From NCBI GenBank assembly GCA_022450045.1, contig JAKURD010000024.1, forward strand, positions 1-45,812: 45,812 bases of DNA, read 5' to 3'. The position numbers and the translations under genes are program-made. The notes under the pieces are model-generated. The model worked only from the letters and a program-made list of their open reading frames with translations, made no database searches and was not told the DNA's origin. Positions within the stretch are counted from its first letter, which is position 1, and every line of letters starts with the position of its first letter. Below, piece by piece: positions 24,229 to 33,341 of the stretch. The stretch comes from Gracilimonas sp. (GTDB lineage Bacteria > Bacteroidota > Rhodothermia > Balneolales > Balneolaceae).

Positions 24229-25599
24229 ATGAACTTCCTTAAATCTTTTCGATTCGGAATCCTCGTTCGCGTACTTTTTTTAGTGGCAACGCTATTGGCA
24301 TTGGTATTTTTAATTCTTGAGACAAGCTATTATGTGAGCATGACGATTCTTGGCATGGTCATTATTGGACAAATTATCACTCTCATAAAATACCTGGAAC
24401 GAACGAATGTTTTATTAACTCGTTTTCTGGAAGCCATTAGATATTCTGATTTTACCGGTTCATTCCGAAACCACAAGCTTGGTAGTAATTTTGACGAATT
24501 GAATGAATCTTTCACTGAAGTGATCGACCGATTCAAGGAAGAGCGCAGTGAGAAAGAAGAGAGTATCCGGTATCTTGAAACTGTTGTTCAGCACATCGGT
24601 ATTGGTTTGATGTGCGTGAATGGAAAAGGGGAAATTGTTTTGTTGAATACTGCTGCCAAAAGGTTGTTCAAAATTGCGACACTGAGAAGATTGGAATCAT
24701 TGAAAACCATTTCTGAATCACTTTTTAAAACCATAAAACAGTTAAAGGGAGGAAGTCGGAGCTTAGCGAGAGTTATAGTCCAAAATGAGACGTTACAGCT
24801 CGCCATGCATGCAACAGAATTCAGGATGAGGGATGAAGCTTATAAGTTAATCTCCTTTCAAAATATTCATACCGAACTGGAAGAAAAAGAAATGGAGGCC
24901 TGGCAAAATTTAACACAGGTACTGGCGCATGAGATTATGAATTCGATCACCCCGATCTCATCACTTTCAGCTACGGTAAAAATGCTATTGGAAGAAAATT
25001 TAGAGCCCGATGTTGAAAAAGTAGAGCTGGATAGGGAAACAGTGACAGATGTGACTGATGCCTTAAATACCATAAGCAATCGAAGCCAGGGACTGATACG
25101 CTTTGTGAATTCCTATCGCGATTTTACACAGATTCCAGAGCCAAATGTTGAACTTTTTAGTGTGGGGGAAGTACTTCATCGAACAGCAAACCTAATGAAG
25201 AGTCAGGCAGATAAAGAAGGGGTTATCATTGAAATTGAAACAGATCCCGAAAGTCTTGAGTTAACAGCAGATCCACATTTAACCGAACAGGTGCTCATCA
25301 ATTTGGTGAAAAATGCGACCCGGGTTTTAAGTTCTCAGAAGGGTGGTAAAATCAGCTTAAAGGGAGAGATAGCGGAATCCGGACGAGTGATTATACATGT
25401 TTCTGATAATGGTCCGGGTGTTAAAAAATCGATGACTGAAAAGATTTTCATTCCATTTTATACCGTTTCCGGTGATGGCAAAACAAAAGGTTCCGGTATA
25501 GGCCTCAGTCTTTCCAGGCAAATAATGCGCCTTCACGGTGGCAGCCTCATCTTGAACTCAGAGAAGGGGAAAGGATCAACTTTTACAATGCGGTTTTAG
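24229..25599 (+). CDS. NtrY-like membrane sensor histidine kinase
   Basis: A 456-residue kinase. Two N-terminal membrane helices (about 9-55) have almost no periplasmic loop, so it probably senses inside the membrane or cytosol. A PAS-like segment lies around 115-215. The dimerisation/phospho-acceptor helix contains H234 in LAHEIMNSITP. The HATPase domain has NLVKNATR, DNGPGVKK and GSGIGLSLSRQIMRLHGG. It is 136 bp downstream of the regulator gene in the same direction and is its likely partner. The gap holds a family B fragment and no other gene. Confidence 0.92.
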   Translation: MNFLKSFRFGILVRVLFLVATLLALVFLILETSYYVSMTILGMVIIGQIITLIKYLERTNVLLTRFLEAIRYSDFTGSFRNHKLGSNFDELNESFTEVIDRFKEERSEKEESIRYLETVVQHIGIGLMCVNGKGEIVLLNTAAKRLFKIATLRRLESLKTISESLFKTIKQLKGGSRSLARVIVQNETLQLAMHATEFRMRDEAYKLISFQNIHTELEEKEMEAWQNLTQVLAHEIMNSITPISSLSATVKMLLEENLEPDVEKVELDRETVTDVTDALNTISNRSQGLIRFVNSYRDFTQIPEPNVELFSVGEVLHRTANLMKSQADKEGVIIEIETDPESLELTADPHLTEQVLINLVKNATRVLSSQKGGKISLKGEIAESGRVIIHVSDNGPGVKKSMTEKIFIPFYTVSGDGKTKGSGIGLSLSRQIMRLHGGSLILNSEKGKGSTFTMRF

Positions 25600-25618
25600 A
25601 TTTCACCATATAGGTATT

Positions 25619-25758
25619 TTTTCCTTAATGGCTCCTCAAATTTCTCGATCCCATACCGTAACATGTTTCGCGGCCAGTTTTAAAAAAGCGGGTGGAATGA
25701 TAGCTTTTTCAGGATCTGCTACTGCTTTTAACTCCTTGATGACTTGGTTAGCGTTCAT
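25619..25758 (-). pseudogene. N-terminal fragment of a DNA alkylation repair (AlkD-like) gene
   Basis: From the ATG at 25758 the minus strand reads MNANQVIKELKAVADPEKA. This resembles the start of HEAT-repeat AlkD-like DNA glycosylases, which often continue with FFKTG.G.Y..GD. That next motif appears here as FFKTGRETCYGMG only after a one-base shift at the A/T run near 25682, and a stop follows. The rest of the gene is absent and repeat family A begins about 50 bp beyond its start. Recognition rests on a short stretch. Confidence 0.45.
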
Positions 25759-25810
25759 TAGGAGGAGGATCGATTTTAGATTAATGCGAGTTCGAGAGAA
25801 AGAATGTTAG

Positions 25811-26050
25811 AATAGCTGCAAGATCCATCTGACGGATACCCCGTCTGATGGATGGGCTGATCGATGGTGCAGGCGCAGGATGTTGGAATAGGATAAGGAA
25901 AAGACGCAGGTGCTCAAATCAGGCAATCGGTCAGATGGACTTAGAGCCATCAGACCGAGGAGGTAGATTAAACATTCCCGGATTCGATCTGATGGAAACC
26001 CCATCTGATCGATGGTGCCGGCGCAGGATCTTGGAACAGGATAAGAACTA
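25811..26050 (+). repeat. Repeat family A, tandem double unit
   Basis: Two units in direct tandem, the second incomplete. Unit one carries CCATCTGACGG/CCGTCTGATGG, GGCGCAGGATGTTGGA, AAAGACGCAGGTGCTC and the stem CGGTCAGATGG/CCATCAGACCG. The junction AGGTAGATTAAAC leads into unit two, CGATCTGATGG onwards. The same junction is seen in the tandem pair at 30018-30355. Stems share a central mismatch (CTG facing CTG, CAG facing CAG). Confidence 0.85.
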
Positions 26051-26078
26051 AGTTAAAAGGATAAAAATTGAGGCGTGT

Positions 26079-26176
26079 GGTCATTCCCGTGGAGACGGGA
26101 ATCTAATGGCTGCCATGAATTCCGTATTCGCTACCTGACCAGCGATAGGATTTCGGGCATTCGCCGCGAAATGACC
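26079..26176. repeat. Short element bounded by GGTCATT inverted ends (MITE/REP-like)
   Basis: It begins GGTCATTCCCGTGGAGACGG, with an internal ATTCCCGT/ACGGGAAT stem, and ends CGCGAAATGACC, the reverse of the start. Similar GTCATTCCCG-type hairpins are widespread short repeats in bacteria. No ORF was seen inside. Confidence 0.6.
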
Positions 26177-26261
26177 GTTCAACGTACTCAACAGATAGTC
26201 TTTATATCGAATTCACGTTAGGTTATTCATGCAATCTTTTCTCAGCTGAAAGATTTTGATA

Positions 26262-26335
26262 CGCTAACCTTTGAGGCCGTGCCTCAAAGGCTTTAACAAG
26301 GATAATTATATTGAACTCACGTTAGATTATGTAAT
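26262..26335 (+). repeat. Repeat family A tail with perfect 9-bp hairpin
   Basis: Contains CCTTTGAGG (26268-26276) and CCTCAAAGG (26282-26290), then CTTTAACAAGGATAATTATA and TTGAACTCACGTTA, the tail block of family A units at 1016 and 30355. The head of the unit is missing. Confidence 0.75.
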
Positions 26336-26358
26336 TCCCAAAATATCAATAGTAGGCA

Positions 26359-26390
26359 AAAAAAATGCTCCGACGCAGAGCATCGGAGCG
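26359..26390 (-). terminator. Intrinsic terminator after the propeller/amidohydrolase gene
   Basis: On the minus strand the stem GCTCCGATGC/GCGTCGGAGC (10 pairs with one G-U, loop TCT) is followed by A and eight T residues. It lies about 80 bp past the stop codon. The stem is almost the same as at 2993-3023. Confidence 0.88.
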
Positions 26391-26472
26391 AGTAATAGTT
26401 GAGATATTTTGAGCAACTGGTTTAAGCGAGACACTTGAACAAGTCGTGGTTTAGTCAAATTTATTCATCAGA

Positions 26473-29400
26473 TCAGTGCGTGCCAAAGCAAGTACACTGT
26501 AATCCGGCCGGAGCAATGGTGTTTGCATGCCAGTCGAAGCGCTCGTCGTATCCGTCACGTTCCCACCAGAAAGGCAGTCGCTCGCGTTCCTGGTTGCCCA
26601 CTTCGTTCATAGTAGCAGCATCAAACAAGCGCCCGTTAACCATGGTATGGGTTACAGAGTTGGTATTTCGAATGTTTTCCAGTGGATCTTCGTCAAGTAC
26701 CACTAAGTCAGCCAGTTTTCCGACTTCAATGGAGCCAATCTCATGATCCATACCCAGGTAATGTGCCCCGTTCAATGTAGCGGCTCGCAAAGCTTCCATG
26801 TTGGTCATGCCTCCCTGCTCAAACATCCAGAGTTCCCAATGAGCTCCGAGACCTTGCAGTTGTCCGTGTGCGCCAAGATTTACTTTCACTCCGGCATCCG
26901 TAAGCATTTTCCCGGATTCTGCTGTAAGAATATGTCCGTTTTCATACTCCTCATCAGGAATCATGGTTCGGTGTCGTGAACGGGGATCGATCACACTTCT
27001 CGGGGTAAAAGTGAGAAGCCTTTTATTTTCCCAAACGTTGGTTTTCTGATACCAGTAATACTCCCCGCTTATACTTCCGTAATTTACCACATGCGTTGGC
27101 GTATAACCGGTTTCACTGGCTGCCCAAAGTTCGCGGACATCCTTGTAAAGAGGGACAACAGGAACATTATGTTCAATTCCGGTATGCCCATCCAGGATCA
27201 TACTCATATTATGGGTGAAGGTTGATCCGCCTTCCGGCATTACCATCATTTCCAATTTCTTGGCAGCCTTGATCACCTGCTGTCGTTGTTCTCTTCTGGG
27301 TTGATTATAGCTCTTCACCGAAAAAGCACCCCACGCTTTGGTGCGATTCAGAGCAAATAAGGCATCTTCATAGCTGTTGATCTCCGTTTTGATGGAACCG
27401 TCGGCACCATAAAGAATGACGCCCGTTGAGAATACTCGCGGCCCTACCATATTCCCGGCCTTAATGGCTTCGGAATGAGAGAAGATCATCTCAGAGTTTG
27501 AAGATGGATCATGAACTGTTGTTACTCCGTAAGCCAGGTTTGCAAAATATTCCCACTGCTGTTGTGGGCTGATTCCCAGCCTGAAATTACCCACATGTGC
27601 ATGTACATCAACAATACCCGGCATAATGGTTTTTCCGGAAGCGTCTATCACTTTTGCATTGGCAGGAACTTCAACATTTTCACCAACTCCGGCAATTCGA
27701 TTTCCATCCACTAAAATAGTTCCTCTCTCAATAACCGTATCACCTCTCATAGTGATGATGCGGGCATTGGTGAAAGCGATCATACCTTCAGGTACATAGG
27801 TTTTCAGGTCCATTTCCAGGTTTATGCCTTCGGTTGGCGGTTCAGGAAGTGAGTCAGGAGCCCCCACAACAAATTCAAAGGTATTTTCCAGATTTACAGT
27901 AAAATATTCCTCACCGAGCGTCCAGTGGACTTTATCACTTTCAGCAGACCAATGCATATGATAACCGGCTTCAGAAGAGATTTGTTTTACAGGAATGGAT
28001 CGGGTATTTGGATTAAGCTCGATCGTTTTCCCGGTTTTGGGAATTGGGGCAAGATATACTTTGTGAAGGTTGGAGAAAGCCATCCATTTACCGTCCGGAC
28101 TTGGCGCAAATTCATGTCCATAGCTGGATGTAAAAAGTGTTTGCTCATCATTTCCTGATAAATCCACACTCTTGTATGATTTATTAATGGCACCAAAAAT
28201 GTATCCGCCGGTTTGGTAAAAGATTCGCTCGCCATCAGGGCTGAATTTGGGCAGGGCTCCTTCATCTGTGATCATTGTTGCGGAACCCCCATTCGAAGGG
28301 ATGGTGTAAATTCCCGAGTTCAGGGTATGAACAAATCCCTGCTGTCCGTTTCCGCTTTCCTTTCTGAAAACGATGGTACGGCCATCTGTACTAAAAGAAG
28401 GTTCCCGATAGATGCCTTTCTTGTTAGTCAATTTTGTTGGGGTTGAAGGCCGGGGGCTTTCATTTAATTCAACTACATTTATCGCCCCCATATCTTCATC
28501 ACTCCAGGAAACATAGACAATGGATTTCCCATCCGGAGAAAAAGAAGGCTCAAATTCGAAATCATCAGAATTGGTCACTCTTTTAGGGGTACCGTCCGGA
28601 AGCATTTTACTCCAGAGATGCCCGGCTGCGCTCCAAATCAAGGTCCGCCCATCCCGAGAAGTTCTAAGCTGGCGAACCGCTTTTACGCGAAATTCTTCAG
28701 GGGCAATATCCTGCTGAAATCTGACTGCTTTAGCAATCTCATGGCTGGATTCTGCTTCAAAAGGAATGACTTCAGACTCACCGGTTTCAGTATCAATTTT
28801 ATTGATCTTACCATTAGCCCAGGCAATGATATGTTGATTATCTGGTAACCAGTTGAAATTAGGATAGACTCCAAAAATAGCCCATGCTTCTTGCTGGTCT
28901 TTGCCCATATTCTCATACACCGGCCATTCACGCCCTGTGTCCAGATCACGCAGAAAGAGTACTGATTTAGTTCGAACTCTACGTACAAAAGCCAGTGTTT
29001 CTCCATCGGGAGAAATTTGAGAACGAACAGCACCCCCATTTCCTCCGGTCACCGTTTCGATCTCACCGGTTTCACGGTCATAACGACGGATTACATAAAT
29101 CTGACTGTTTGGGTCTTTGTTGTATTGAAAAAATCCACCGGGATATACATCCTGACTGTAATAAATATAACGCCCATCAGGAGATACCCAAGGCTCACCG
29201 ATATCCTGTTGCTCATTTGCTTTTTCTACAAGTTGAATTCCTGCTCCTCCGCTTTTGTGATACATCCATATCTCACCGGCACCTAAAGAACGGGTGGATG
29301 AAAAATGTTTTTTAGCGATGATGTACTCTCCGTCGGGTGTCCAGACTGCATTATTTAGAAGCCTAAAGCTTTCATCTGTAATTTGCCGGGCATTATCCCC

Positions 29401-29745
29401 GTCAAGATCCATAACCCAAATATTGTCTCCGCCACCGGCATCACTGGTGAAAAGGATCTGTATTCCATCAGGGCTGAACCGTGGCTGGATCTCATAGGCA
29501 CCCCCTCCACGCAATAGCTGTGCCTGACCACCTTCAACAGGCATAATAAATATGTCGCCTAAAAGGTCGAATACAATGTCTTGTCCGTCAGGACTTACAT
29601 CCAGGTTCATCCATGTTCCCTCATCGGTAGTAAAGGAGAGTTCTGTAGTCTCGCCCAGGTCAGGATTCGTGACATCCCAGTTATCTTGGGCAAAGAGGGT
29701 AGTTACAGAAAATAGAAAAGCGAAAAATAGAGCAGAAAATTTCAT
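26473..29745 (-). CDS. Secreted beta-propeller/amidohydrolase fusion protein
   Basis: A 1090-residue exported protein. The signal peptide is residues 1-19 (ending LFAQ). Residues about 30-640 carry repeated TolB/PD40 blades, seen as SPDG...I.F..D or SPDGR.I.Y motifs at least ten times. Residues about 665-1060 are an amidohydrolase (imidazolonepropionase-like) domain with metal motif VDVHAHV, a Lys in FSVKSYN, His in GHTGIEHNV, and the family end GSIEVGKLADLVVLDEDP. Members probably hydrolyse periplasmic amides or peptides; the substrate is unknown. It stands alone, with repeat-filled gaps on both sides and its own terminator. Confidence 0.92.
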   Translation of the reverse strand: MKFSALFFAFLFSVTTLFAQDNWDVTNPDLGETTELSFTTDEGTWMNLDVSPDGQDIVFDLLGDIFIMPVEGGQAQLLRGGGAYEIQPRFSPDGIQILFTSDAGGGDNIWVMDLDGDNARQITDESFRLLNNAVWTPDGEYIIAKKHFSSTRSLGAGEIWMYHKSGGAGIQLVEKANEQQDIGEPWVSPDGRYIYYSQDVYPGGFFQYNKDPNSQIYVIRRYDRETGEIETVTGGNGGAVRSQISPDGETLAFVRRVRTKSVLFLRDLDTGREWPVYENMGKDQQEAWAIFGVYPNFNWLPDNQHIIAWANGKINKIDTETGESEVIPFEAESSHEIAKAVRFQQDIAPEEFRVKAVRQLRTSRDGRTLIWSAAGHLWSKMLPDGTPKRVTNSDDFEFEPSFSPDGKSIVYVSWSDEDMGAINVVELNESPRPSTPTKLTNKKGIYREPSFSTDGRTIVFRKESGNGQQGFVHTLNSGIYTIPSNGGSATMITDEGALPKFSPDGERIFYQTGGYIFGAINKSYKSVDLSGNDEQTLFTSSYGHEFAPSPDGKWMAFSNLHKVYLAPIPKTGKTIELNPNTRSIPVKQISSEAGYHMHWSAESDKVHWTLGEEYFTVNLENTFEFVVGAPDSLPEPPTEGINLEMDLKTYVPEGMIAFTNARIITMRGDTVIERGTILVDGNRIAGVGENVEVPANAKVIDASGKTIMPGIVDVHAHVGNFRLGISPQQQWEYFANLAYGVTTVHDPSSNSEMIFSHSEAIKAGNMVGPRVFSTGVILYGADGSIKTEINSYEDALFALNRTKAWGAFSVKSYNQPRREQRQQVIKAAKKLEMMVMPEGGSTFTHNMSMILDGHTGIEHNVPVVPLYKDVRELWAASETGYTPTHVVNYGSISGEYYWYQKTNVWENKRLLTFTPRSVIDPRSRHRTMIPDEEYENGHILTAESGKMLTDAGVKVNLGAHGQLQGLGAHWELWMFEQGGMTNMEALRAATLNGAHYLGMDHEIGSIEVGKLADLVVLDEDPLENIRNTNSVTHTMVNGRLFDAATMNEVGNQERERLPFWWERDGYDERFDWHANTIAPAGLQCTCFGTH

Positions 29746-30017
29746 AAGTAGTAAAATTGATTTAATTACCTCGGATTATACTAATTGTTGAAATTAATTG
29801 TGATAAATAGTCTAATGTCATGTCCATGTTCCGTTACCGCCCAGAATACTGGTTGGTGGTTACCTATTGCCAATCCGAACAGGATATAGATAAACAATGT
29901 GATTAGGCTATGGGAATGGAAGTGTAATCTGCGCCAAGGGGTTGCAACCCTTTGGCGACATTTCATAGATAACTCAACATTATAATAACGTGAATTCGAG
30001 ATAAAGAATTTTAAAAG
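29746..30017. other. Gene-free gap with a 26-bp palindrome
   Basis: No coding frame is convincing here. A palindrome with 13-bp arms, CGCCAAGGGGTTG against CAACCCTTTGGCG, occupies 29932-29957 with one G-U type difference and no loop. It is followed by a family A tail-like CGTGAATTCGAGATAAAG. The rest shows nothing recognisable beyond the likely promoter region of the amidohydrolase gene. Confidence 0.6.
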
Positions 30018-30355
30018 GCTATGAGATCCGCCAGACGGGTATCCCACCTGATGGATGGGGCTGATCAATGATACAGGCGCAGGATGTTAGATTAGGATAC
30101 GAACTGAACTTAGTACCCTGTTCCAACAATCGGTCAGACGGCTTGGAGCCGGCAGACCGGGAAGTAGATTAAATAACCCCGAACTCGATCTGATGGATTA
30201 CCCATCTGATTGATGGCGCTGACGCAGGATGTTGGATTAGGATAAGGAAAAGACGCAGGTGCTCGAATCAGTCAATTGGTCAGATGGGCTTGGAGCCGTC
30301 AGGCCATGCCTCAAAGGCTTTAACGAGGATAATTATCTCGAACTAACATTATAAT
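30018..30355 (+). repeat. Repeat family A, tandem double unit with complete tail
   Basis: Two direct units joined by AAGTAGATTAAATAACCCC. The first has the stem CGGTCAGACGG/CCGGCAGACCG. The second ends with CCTCAAAGGCTTTAACGA and GGATAATTATCTCGAAC. Compared with the copy at 25811, several stem bases change on both arms, which suggests that pairing is kept. No gene was seen from here to 30468. Confidence 0.85.
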
Positions 30356-30468
30356 AGTGTTCTATTCTAAAAGGTTAAAAAATCCCTTTCCGGTCAAATC
30401 GAATAGGCTGTGGAGATCCTAAAAGATGGGGAACAATCAATAGTAAAAAATTATCCCGAGAACAGTTA

Positions 30469-31233
30469 CTATTTCTCCTTGAATTTTCTGATGAAGTTTT
30501 TAGTGAAGTCTGAAAGCACAAGTCGGCCGCTGATCTCAGCTCTTTGTTCCAAAAGAAGATCCCAGTTCTCGGTTCCTTTCCACAGAATGGCTTTTAGGTC
30601 ACGCATAGCTTCAGGACTGCTCTTGGCTAACTGGACGGCCAATTCTCTTATAGCCTGATCCAGATCATAGGTTGACCCATAGGTTTTATTAAAAAGGCCG
30701 TTATTCAAAGCCCATTCGGCAGAATGCCAATTAGTGGCATCTATTGAAAGGGCAGAAAATGCACTTTTACCGACCTTACGCTCCACGGCAGGACCGACAA
30801 CAAAAGGTCCGATTCCTAATGCCAGTTCGCTGAGTTTTACATCGGCCTTCTCTTCCGCTATGGTATAATCACCGGCAGAGGCGATCCCAACTCCACCACC
30901 AACCGTTTTACCGTGAACCCGTACAATGATGAGTTTCGGGCAGGTTCGCATGGCGTTAAGAACAAGAGCAAACCCCATAAAGAACTGTTTGCCGGTTTCA
31001 TAATCTTCAATAGCAATTAGTTCATCAAAAGAGGCTCCGGCACAAAATGCACCGTCTCCGCGGCTTTTGATTATGAGAACACGAATTTCATCATTTTCAC
31101 CGGCTTCAGTGATGGTTTGTGCCAGTTTTCTTAGAATGGCTCCCGGCAGAGAATTCCCTTTGGGATGAAAGAACTCAATGGTTCCAATGTTATTCTCGAT
31201 GGTAAGATTTACCGCTCCGTTTTGTTCACTCAT
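30469..31233 (-). CDS. Enoyl-CoA hydratase/isomerase-family protein (last gene of the paa cluster)
   Basis: A 254-residue crotonase-fold protein. The first oxyanion-hole motif is GAFCAGASFDEL and the second is GKTVGGGVGIASAGDYTIA, with the catalytic-region segment LSELALGIGPFVVGPAVERKVG. It lies 32 bp downstream of paaZ and is probably co-transcribed. In the phenylacetate pathway the expected hydratase is PaaF (2,3-dehydroadipyl-CoA hydratase), and this gene is the best candidate. Sequence divergence from typical PaaF keeps the assignment open. Confidence 0.8.
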   Translation of the reverse strand: MSEQNGAVNLTIENNIGTIEFFHPKGNSLPGAILRKLAQTITEAGENDEIRVLIIKSRGDGAFCAGASFDELIAIEDYETGKQFFMGFALVLNAMRTCPKLIIVRVHGKTVGGGVGIASAGDYTIAEEKADVKLSELALGIGPFVVGPAVERKVGKSAFSALSIDATNWHSAEWALNNGLFNKTYGSTYDLDQAIRELAVQLAKSSPEAMRDLKAILWKGTENWDLLLEQRAEISGRLVLSDFTKNFIRKFKEK

Positions 31234-31265
31234 TATTCAATTCAAAATTTAAAATTTAAAATTAC

Positions 31266-33305
31266 CTAAACCTCATCAATATCTAATTTGTTCTTCCTCT
31301 TCATCAATGTAAGGATGGTGTATTCCGCAACCAGCGCATTATCCTGATTCGTTACTTCCACATCCCAGTACACCACACCGAATGGAAACTTGTCATCTTT
31401 CTTTTGCTGGCGGACGTTCTTCCGTTTCAGTATCAGCTTAGCCTGAATAGTATCACCGGGGAAAACAGGAGCCACAAACCGCAGATTTTCCAAGCCATAA
31501 TTCAGCATCACCGGACCTTCAACCGGATCCACAAACAAGCCGGCTGTTGCAGAAAGTACGAAATAACCGTGGGCTACGATCTTGCCAAACAGCGATCGTG
31601 CCGCAGCTTTGGGATCGGTATGGGCGTAGAAATGATCTCCACTTAATTCAGCGAATTCCTCTATGTCCTTCTCAGTTACAGTGCGCTTTTCGGTGGTCAT
31701 TGCTTCCCCGATCTCCAACTCTTCAAAATATTTTTGGAACGGATGTTTCTCGGATTCCTGTGTTTCGGCCCCTTTGATGTGTTGCTTCACAATGTTCCTC
31801 AAAGTGGTGGGTGATCCCTGTAAGGCAATGCGCTGCATGTTGTGAAGAACTGCCCGGGCGCCCCCCAATTCCTCTCCGCCTCCGGCATGTCCGGGGCCGC
31901 CATGAACCAGCGAGGCAATAGGCGAACCATGTCCCGTAGATTCGTCGGCTGAATTTCGGTTGATCACCATAAATCGTCCGTGGTAGGGAGCACAACCCAT
32001 CGTAACTTTATGAGCGAGCTCATCATCTGCTGTAAAAAGAGAGCCAACCAACGAGCCGTTGGCTTTATTAGCAATATCGATAGCTTCCTGCGTATTTTTG
32101 TAGGGCATCACGGTGGTCATTGGACCAAATGCCTCGAGTCGATGTACCTCATCTACCTGCATGGGCTGGTGACAAACGAGAACCCGTGGATTTGTGAAAG
32201 CTCCATTTAGCTCATCATTTGATATATATACAGTTTCTGTGATCTCAGAAAGCTGCTGAAGCTGCTCTTCAAATCGCTCAGCTTGAAGTGAACTTGCCAG
32301 TGGCCCCATTCGGGTTTCTTTCTGTCCAGGATCACCGATGGTGGTTTTCTCCAGCCGGGTTTTCAGAGCTTTGATAACCTCATCTTCCAGATGCTCCGGA
32401 ACGATCGTTCTTCGAATGGCCGTACATTTTTGACCGGTTTTAACGGTCATTTCACGAGCTACTTCTTTGATGAAGATGTCGAATTCTTCCATATCGGGAG
32501 TGATATCTTCTCCAAGAATAGAACAGTTCAGCGAATCAGCTTCCAGGTTGAATTGCACATTATTGGCAATGATATTCGGATGGGTTTTTAGTTTCTGTCC
32601 GGTTAAGGCTGAGCCAGTAAAAGCAACGGAATCTTGGCTTTTCAGATGATCGAGTAAATCGCCGGGCTTGTCGGCGGCAATAAATTGAATTGTTCCTTCC
32701 GGGAGAATTTCAGATTCCACCATATCCTTGAAAACTTCCCATGCAAGGTAAGAGCCGACCGGAGATGGCTTAACAATAACCGGCATTCCGGCGATGATGG
32801 CAGGCGCCAGTTTCTCCAGCATCCCCCAAACCGGGAAATTGAAAGCATTGATGTGAACAGCGGCTCCATGTTTGGGTACGCAAATATGCTGCCCCATGAA
32901 AGAGCCTTTGCGGGAAAGTCGTTCGGTGTCGCCCTCCACATGCCATGGCAGATCCGACAGCTCGCGTCGCGATTTACTTGAAATCCCAAAAGCGGTAAGT
33001 ATTCCACCTTCAATATCGATCCAGGAATCAGCTCGCGTGGCACCAGTATGCGTGGAGATTTTGTAATATTTTTCTTTGCGCTCCATCAGGTATTGCCCAA
33101 GAAACTTGATCTTGAATGCCCGCTCGTGGATGGTCATCTCTCGAAGTTTTGAGCCGCCTACTTCTCGAGCATATTCGAGCGCTGACTTATAATCGATGTC
33201 AGCTTCAACCATTTTGGCAATCGGTTGATTAGTAACTGCGCTTATGAGATCTTTTTCGGTTCCTTTTTCTAACCACTTACCTTTTATGTAACTCGCTACT
33301 TTCAT
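31266..33305 (-). CDS. paaZ: PaaZ: oxepin-CoA hydrolase / semialdehyde dehydrogenase
   Basis: A 679-residue bifunctional enzyme of phenylacetate catabolism, almost the same length as E. coli PaaZ (681). The N-terminal aldehyde dehydrogenase domain (about 1-520) has E255 in NLEADSLN and catalytic C294 in GQKCTAIRR. The C-terminal MaoC-type hydratase domain (about 535-679) has the active-site Asp and His in LSGDHFYAHTD. It opens the oxepin-CoA ring and oxidises the resulting aldehyde to 3-oxo-5,6-dehydrosuberyl-CoA. It lies between paaY and the hydratase gene in one direction. Confidence 0.96.
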   Translation of the reverse strand: MKVASYIKGKWLEKGTEKDLISAVTNQPIAKMVEADIDYKSALEYAREVGGSKLREMTIHERAFKIKFLGQYLMERKEKYYKISTHTGATRADSWIDIEGGILTAFGISSKSRRELSDLPWHVEGDTERLSRKGSFMGQHICVPKHGAAVHINAFNFPVWGMLEKLAPAIIAGMPVIVKPSPVGSYLAWEVFKDMVESEILPEGTIQFIAADKPGDLLDHLKSQDSVAFTGSALTGQKLKTHPNIIANNVQFNLEADSLNCSILGEDITPDMEEFDIFIKEVAREMTVKTGQKCTAIRRTIVPEHLEDEVIKALKTRLEKTTIGDPGQKETRMGPLASSLQAERFEEQLQQLSEITETVYISNDELNGAFTNPRVLVCHQPMQVDEVHRLEAFGPMTTVMPYKNTQEAIDIANKANGSLVGSLFTADDELAHKVTMGCAPYHGRFMVINRNSADESTGHGSPIASLVHGGPGHAGGGEELGGARAVLHNMQRIALQGSPTTLRNIVKQHIKGAETQESEKHPFQKYFEELEIGEAMTTEKRTVTEKDIEEFAELSGDHFYAHTDPKAAARSLFGKIVAHGYFVLSATAGLFVDPVEGPVMLNYGLENLRFVAPVFPGDTIQAKLILKRKNVRQQKKDDKFPFGVVYWDVEVTNQDNALVAEYTILTLMKRKNKLDIDEV

Positions 33306-33341
33306 TTCAATCCCAACTAATTCAATATTTAAAATTTAAAA

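Noticed and set aside
25807..26051. ORFs on both strands in the repeat region
   Set aside because: They lie entirely inside repeat family A units and change frame between copies, so they are by-products of the repeat.
25811..30355. Tandem repeats as a CRISPR array
   Set aside because: Units are about 165 bp with internal variation and no regular short repeat plus unique spacer pattern, and no cas genes are present.
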